From: Streptomyces sp. WM6378
GTDB lineage: Bacteria > Actinomycetota > Actinomycetes > Streptomycetales > Streptomycetaceae
DNA: 9,550 nucleotides
Assembly: GCF_001279695.1 (NCBI RefSeq)
Contig: NZ_LGDD01000060.1
Coordinates: forward strand, 1 to 9,550
Direction of reading: 5' to 3'
Under the pieces are notes generated by a model, which ran no database searches, was not told where the DNA came from, and saw only the letters and a list, made by a program, of their open reading frames with translations. The position numbers and the translations under genes are program-made. Positions 7,660-9,550 of this stretch are shown piece after piece. Positions within the stretch are counted from its first letter, which is position 1, and each line of letters opens with the position of its first letter.

Positions 7660-7943
7660 ACCGCGGACCTCCAGAGCCGGATACCGGTAGCCCGGCGGAT
7701 CCGACGCTCCCAGCGGCCCCGACCGGCCCGCCCCGCATCCCGGTCGCCACCGGTCAGGGCCGGACAGCCGCCACCCCAGGGCGCGCTGCCCGGCACCCCG
7801 GGAGGGGCGATCGGCCGGACCGGGAACGACTCGGAGGAGCGGTCGGGTCGTACACGGTCGGGTCGTACGTCGATGGGGCAGTCCGTCTCGATCCTGACCG
7901 GTGGGGTCCCGCATGTACGCGTACTCGGCGAAGGCTTCGACAT
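7656..7943 (-). CDS. Possible 95-residue ORF overlapping the exporter start (ATGA)
   Basis: An open frame of 95 codons begins at ATG 7943 and ends in TGA 7658-7656, sharing the ATGA overlap with the exporter start codon at 7659. Such overlaps usually mean translational coupling. The product is basic and Arg/Pro/Gly-rich with Cys near residues 12, 22 and 60, matches nothing I know, and has no membrane segment. About four fifths of its third positions are G or C, lower than in the firm genes of this window. It has no ribosome binding site of its own but starts within a TGATG junction with the upstream mini-ORF. It contains the tandem VRPDR-VRPDR repeat encoded by the 7840-7868 direct repeat. 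It could equally be untranslated leader that is open by chance. Confidence 0.3.
   Translation of the reverse strand: MSKPSPSTRTCGTPPVRIETDCPIDVRPDRVRPDRSSESFPVRPIAPPGVPGSAPWGGGCPALTGGDRDAGRAGRGRWERRIRRATGIRLWRSAV
7840..7868 (-). repeat. Two direct copies of a 14-bp sequence, period 15
   Basis: CGGTCGGGTCGTAC occurs at 7840-7853 and again at 7855-7868, separated by one base. It lies about 180 bases upstream of the exporter start codon. It may be a tandem binding site for a regulator or a coding repeat within the 7943 ORF, since 15 bases equal five codons. Confidence 0.7.
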
Positions 7944-8005
7944 CACCGGCGAGCGGGGCGTCGGAGCGCCGCCGGTCGCCGGGCCCCGCCCCTCCCGAAA
8001 GTCAC
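7943..8005 (-). CDS. Possible 20-residue Arg-rich leader ORF upstream of the exporter
   Basis: GTG at 8005 is preceded, with an 8-base gap, by GGAGGG (8019-8014). The frame runs 20 codons (MTFGRGGARRPAALRRPARR) and stops at TGA 7945-7943, which shares one base with ATG 7943 of the next ORF (TGATG). Seven of 20 residues are Arg. Good spacing of the ribosome binding site and the overlap suggest a translated leader or uORF coupling translation toward the exporter. Short GC-rich frames arise easily by chance, so this is tentative. Confidence 0.3.
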   Translation of the reverse strand: MTFGRGGARRPAALRRPARR

Positions 8006-8188
8006 CTCCTATGCCCTCCTTCCACCTTCATCAGCAATGGCATGACTCACAGAGGTACTGAAGTGCCCCAAGGACGACTGCCTGGTCGTAGTCGAGGTGG
8101 CCGCGTCCACGCAAGTGGTGTACGGCGCTGAGCAGGCCGCCCGGCCCCGCGCACCTCGGCCCGCGTGTCGGAGGTTAGACGCCCAAGA

Positions 8189-8218
8189 TGGATACATCAC
8201 GTCCGTGGACGTGACCAA
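8189..8218 (-). promoter_or_regulatory. Candidate promoter with overlapping 18-bp operator
   Basis: On the minus strand TTGGTC (8218-8213) and TATCCA (8194-8189) are separated by 18 bases and resemble weak -35 and -10 boxes. The perfect inverted repeat TCACGTCC-2-GGACGTGA (8197-8214) fills the spacer, as in repressor-controlled promoters. Transcription would run toward the 8005 mini-ORF and the exporter. The inverted repeat is certain; the promoter call is inferred. Confidence 0.35.
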
Positions 8219-8225
8219 CCGGAGT

Positions 8226-8267
8226 GTGGTCGCCGCCGGGCTGCGGGAGAGCACGGGCGGCGACCAC
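8226..8267. repeat. 12-bp perfect inverted repeat forming a hairpin
   Basis: GTGGTCGCCGCC (8226-8237) and GGCGGCGACCAC (8256-8267) are exact reverse complements around an 18-base loop. It lies immediately upstream, in minus-strand terms, of the candidate promoter. It could terminate read-through into the exporter region or be a protein site. No T-run follows on either strand. Confidence 0.65.
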
Positions 8268-8870
8268 GAGCGCGGGAACTGCGCGGCTCCCCTCCGCGGA
8301 ACCCCTGCGCTCCGTCGTCCTCTCCAGCGTTCCGGCATATCCGCGGAAGCGCACCCAGGTACGCGTAACTGGGAGGATCACGGGGCCAATTGCGGGCCCA
8401 TGCCTGCGACGCAGGGCACCGCCCAGCGGGGAGGCAGCCCCACCGATTCGGCCGGGCTGGCACGAACTTGCCCTTGCGGCGCCACCCCCTGGCACAGGTT
8501 GCGACACCGCAAAGGCTGCTCCAGGGTGTTCCGGCCCCATCGGGATCCGGTTCGGGACAACACCCCTTCCAGCGCGAAGAGCTGACCGGCCGTTCGGCGC
8601 AGGAGAGGAACCGGCCACCGTGGTCTTCTTGCCGGTCTCAATCCTGCCTCTCCGCGCCCCCGATCGGCGAGGTGCCGAACAGCCCTGCCGATGGGGCTGG
8701 TTGACCTGCCTGCGGGGCCAGTCGGTCCGTTCTGTTGTGACCCGTGAGCCCGGGGCGTCAGGTGGTGCTGGCACCGGCTCGGTACAGGTTCCATGGAACC
8801 GCCCAGCCCAAGAGACACGCTCTGCCGCGGCCCGATCCGCTCAGGACACCGTCACACCGGCCAATCGTCG
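8268..8870. other. About 600 bases without a supportable gene
   Basis: Several long open frames cross this stretch on both strands, but none has a convincing start, a recognisable motif or the codon-position bias of the firm genes, and no tRNA or rRNA is visible. It probably represents decayed DNA between the exporter leader and the helicase/IS5 scar. Confidence 0.5.
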
Positions 8871-9049
8871 CGAGACCCCGCAAGACCGAGGTCGGCATCA
8901 CCAAGGACTCCCCCCTCGGCAGATGGGTCCACCAGCAACGCAAAGCCCTGCGAACCGGAGAACTGGAGCCCCGCCGCAAGGAGCTGCTCGACGCGCCCGA
9001 GGCCGGCATGGTGTGGGAGCCCGGCGAGGAAGCCTGGGAGCAGGCCGAG
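8870..9049 (+). pseudogene. Fragment of a helicase-associated (HA) domain protein
   Basis: The plus-strand frame contains KTEVGITKDSPLGRWVHQQR, KALRTGELEPRRKELLDAPE and AGMVWEPGEEAWEQ. This is one copy of the tryptophan-containing helicase-associated (HA) repeat found in multiple copies at the C-terminus of large Streptomyces DEAD/DEAH-box helicase-like proteins. The pattern G-x-W-x-x-x-Q-R followed by R-x-x-x-L-D and M-x-W is intact. Only about 50-55 residues are present; neither helicase motor motifs nor neighbouring HA repeats occur upstream. Downstream, homology stops where the opposite-strand transposase begins. The fragment has no start codon with a ribosome binding site and is a relic. 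Confidence 0.7.
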
Positions 9050-9433
9050 GCTGTCCGTGATGATGCGCCGGCGCCTGCCATTGATCTTCTTCCCGCCGTC
9101 GTATCCGCGTGAAGCAGACGGCACCGAAGCGGCACCCTTGACCGACTGCGAGTCGATGATCGCCGCGGTCGGCTCACGGTCTCGGCCCTCGGCCTCGCGG
9201 ACCCGGCCGCGCAGCCGGTCGTGAAGCTCCTTGGCCAGACCGGCCCTAAGCCACCTGCGGAAGAACCCATACACACGGTCCCATGCAGGGAAGTCGCCAG
9301 GAACCGAGCGCCACTTGACGCCGTTGTCGGTGACGTAGAACACCGCATCCAACATCTGCCGGTAACAGTAGCCCTCCGGCTGCCCGCCCCGGCCCTCCAG
9401 CCACGCCGGCACAGGCAGCGCATCCCGCACCAC
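9038..9433 (-). pseudogene. IS5-family transposase, 5' half only
   Basis: The minus-strand frame encodes about 131 residues of an IS5-family DDE transposase that is normally about 260-280 long. Family features are LPVPAWLEGRGGQPEGYC, DAVFYVTDNGVKWRSVPGDF (the DUF4096-like N-terminal domain), AWDRVYGFFRRW, AIIDSQSVKGA with the likely first catalytic Asp94, and YDGGKKINGRRRRIITDSLGLL with the likely second Asp127. After LGLL the frame reads antisense through the helicase fragment, so the catalytic Glu and the rest of the RNase H-like fold are absent. GTG 9433 is the first in-frame start used here. A frame opening VSIAAEK at 9459 stops after seven codons and may be the original start, lost by a frameshift. 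The copy cannot encode an active enzyme. Confidence 0.85.
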
Positions 9434-9550
9434 CGCTACTTCTCGGCGGCGATGCTCACTAGAGGACCATCCCTTCTGCAGCCCTGGTGGATAGGGTTGT
9501 GACCTCTCGGTCCCGGTGGGGTACGGCCAGCCATGCGAGCCGCTCGACGG
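9434..9550 (-). mobile_element. Upstream flank of the IS5-family remnant
   Basis: This flank precedes the transposase on the minus strand and should contain the element's 5' end. No terminal inverted repeat can be identified, because the partner end was lost with the 3' half, so the outer border is not placed. No other gene is visible here. Confidence 0.3.

Noticed and set aside
7660..7914. N-terminal extension of the exporter by 85 codons
   Set aside because: The extension is Arg/Pro-rich, has no membrane character and no ribosome binding site, while ATG 7659 has GGAGG with 8-base spacing.
8175..8818. Long open frames on both strands in the 8.2-8.8 kb stretch
   Set aside because: They overlap one another, lack ribosome binding sites and known motifs, and cross the inverted repeats; I could not support any as a gene.
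1..9550. tRNA genes, CRISPR arrays and phage attachment sites
   Set aside because: No T-arm-like GGTTCRANNCC motif with a cloverleaf, no regularly spaced repeats and no integrase gene were seen on reading the window; this was by eye, not by a search program.

Overview
The window is very GC-rich, codon third positions are strongly G/C-biased, and the recognisable genes (AfsR/SARP-type STAND regulator, tandem ABC exporter, IS256 and IS5 transposases, helicase-associated repeat) are typical of Streptomyces or a close actinomycete. Remnants of mobile elements lie at both edges, which suggests an accessory or island-like part of the chromosome.

Layout, left to right. Bases 1-43 hold the last codons of an unidentified gene. 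Bases ~131-832 are the left part of an IS256-family element whose transposase has an internal deletion and no 3' half. Bases 859-2304 (minus) encode a 481-residue XRE-HTH plus NB-ARC STAND regulator. A 202-base divergent intergenic region separates it from a tight two-gene operon (2507-3139 and 3155-3757, plus) encoding two mostly helical proteins of 210 and 200 residues that I do not recognise. Both begin MSV-x-CN and may be distant paralogues. A perfect 12-bp hairpin (3780-3808) lies between this operon and a convergent gene, 3832-7659 (minus), for a 1275-residue tandem ABC exporter with two membrane domains and two complete ATPase domains. Upstream of the exporter on the minus strand are a possible 20-codon Arg-rich leader ORF (8005-7943) and a possible 95-codon ORF (7943-7656), joined to each other and to the exporter by TGATG and ATGA overlaps. 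Further upstream are a 15-bp-period direct repeat, an 18-bp inverted repeat set in a promoter-like sequence, and a 12-bp-stem hairpin. Bases ~8270-8870 hold no gene I can support. The right edge is scar tissue: a fragment of a helicase-associated (HA) domain protein (plus) is fused tail-to-tail to the 5' half of an IS5-family transposase (minus).

The intact cargo is therefore the regulator, the two-protein operon and the large exporter. The regulator is divergent from the operon, so it probably controls it. The exporter is convergent and may be separately controlled. A link between the helical pair and the exporter (a secreted product, self-protection or signalling) is inference from gene order only. 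No biosynthetic enzyme, precursor peptide, toxin or nuclease is recognisable.
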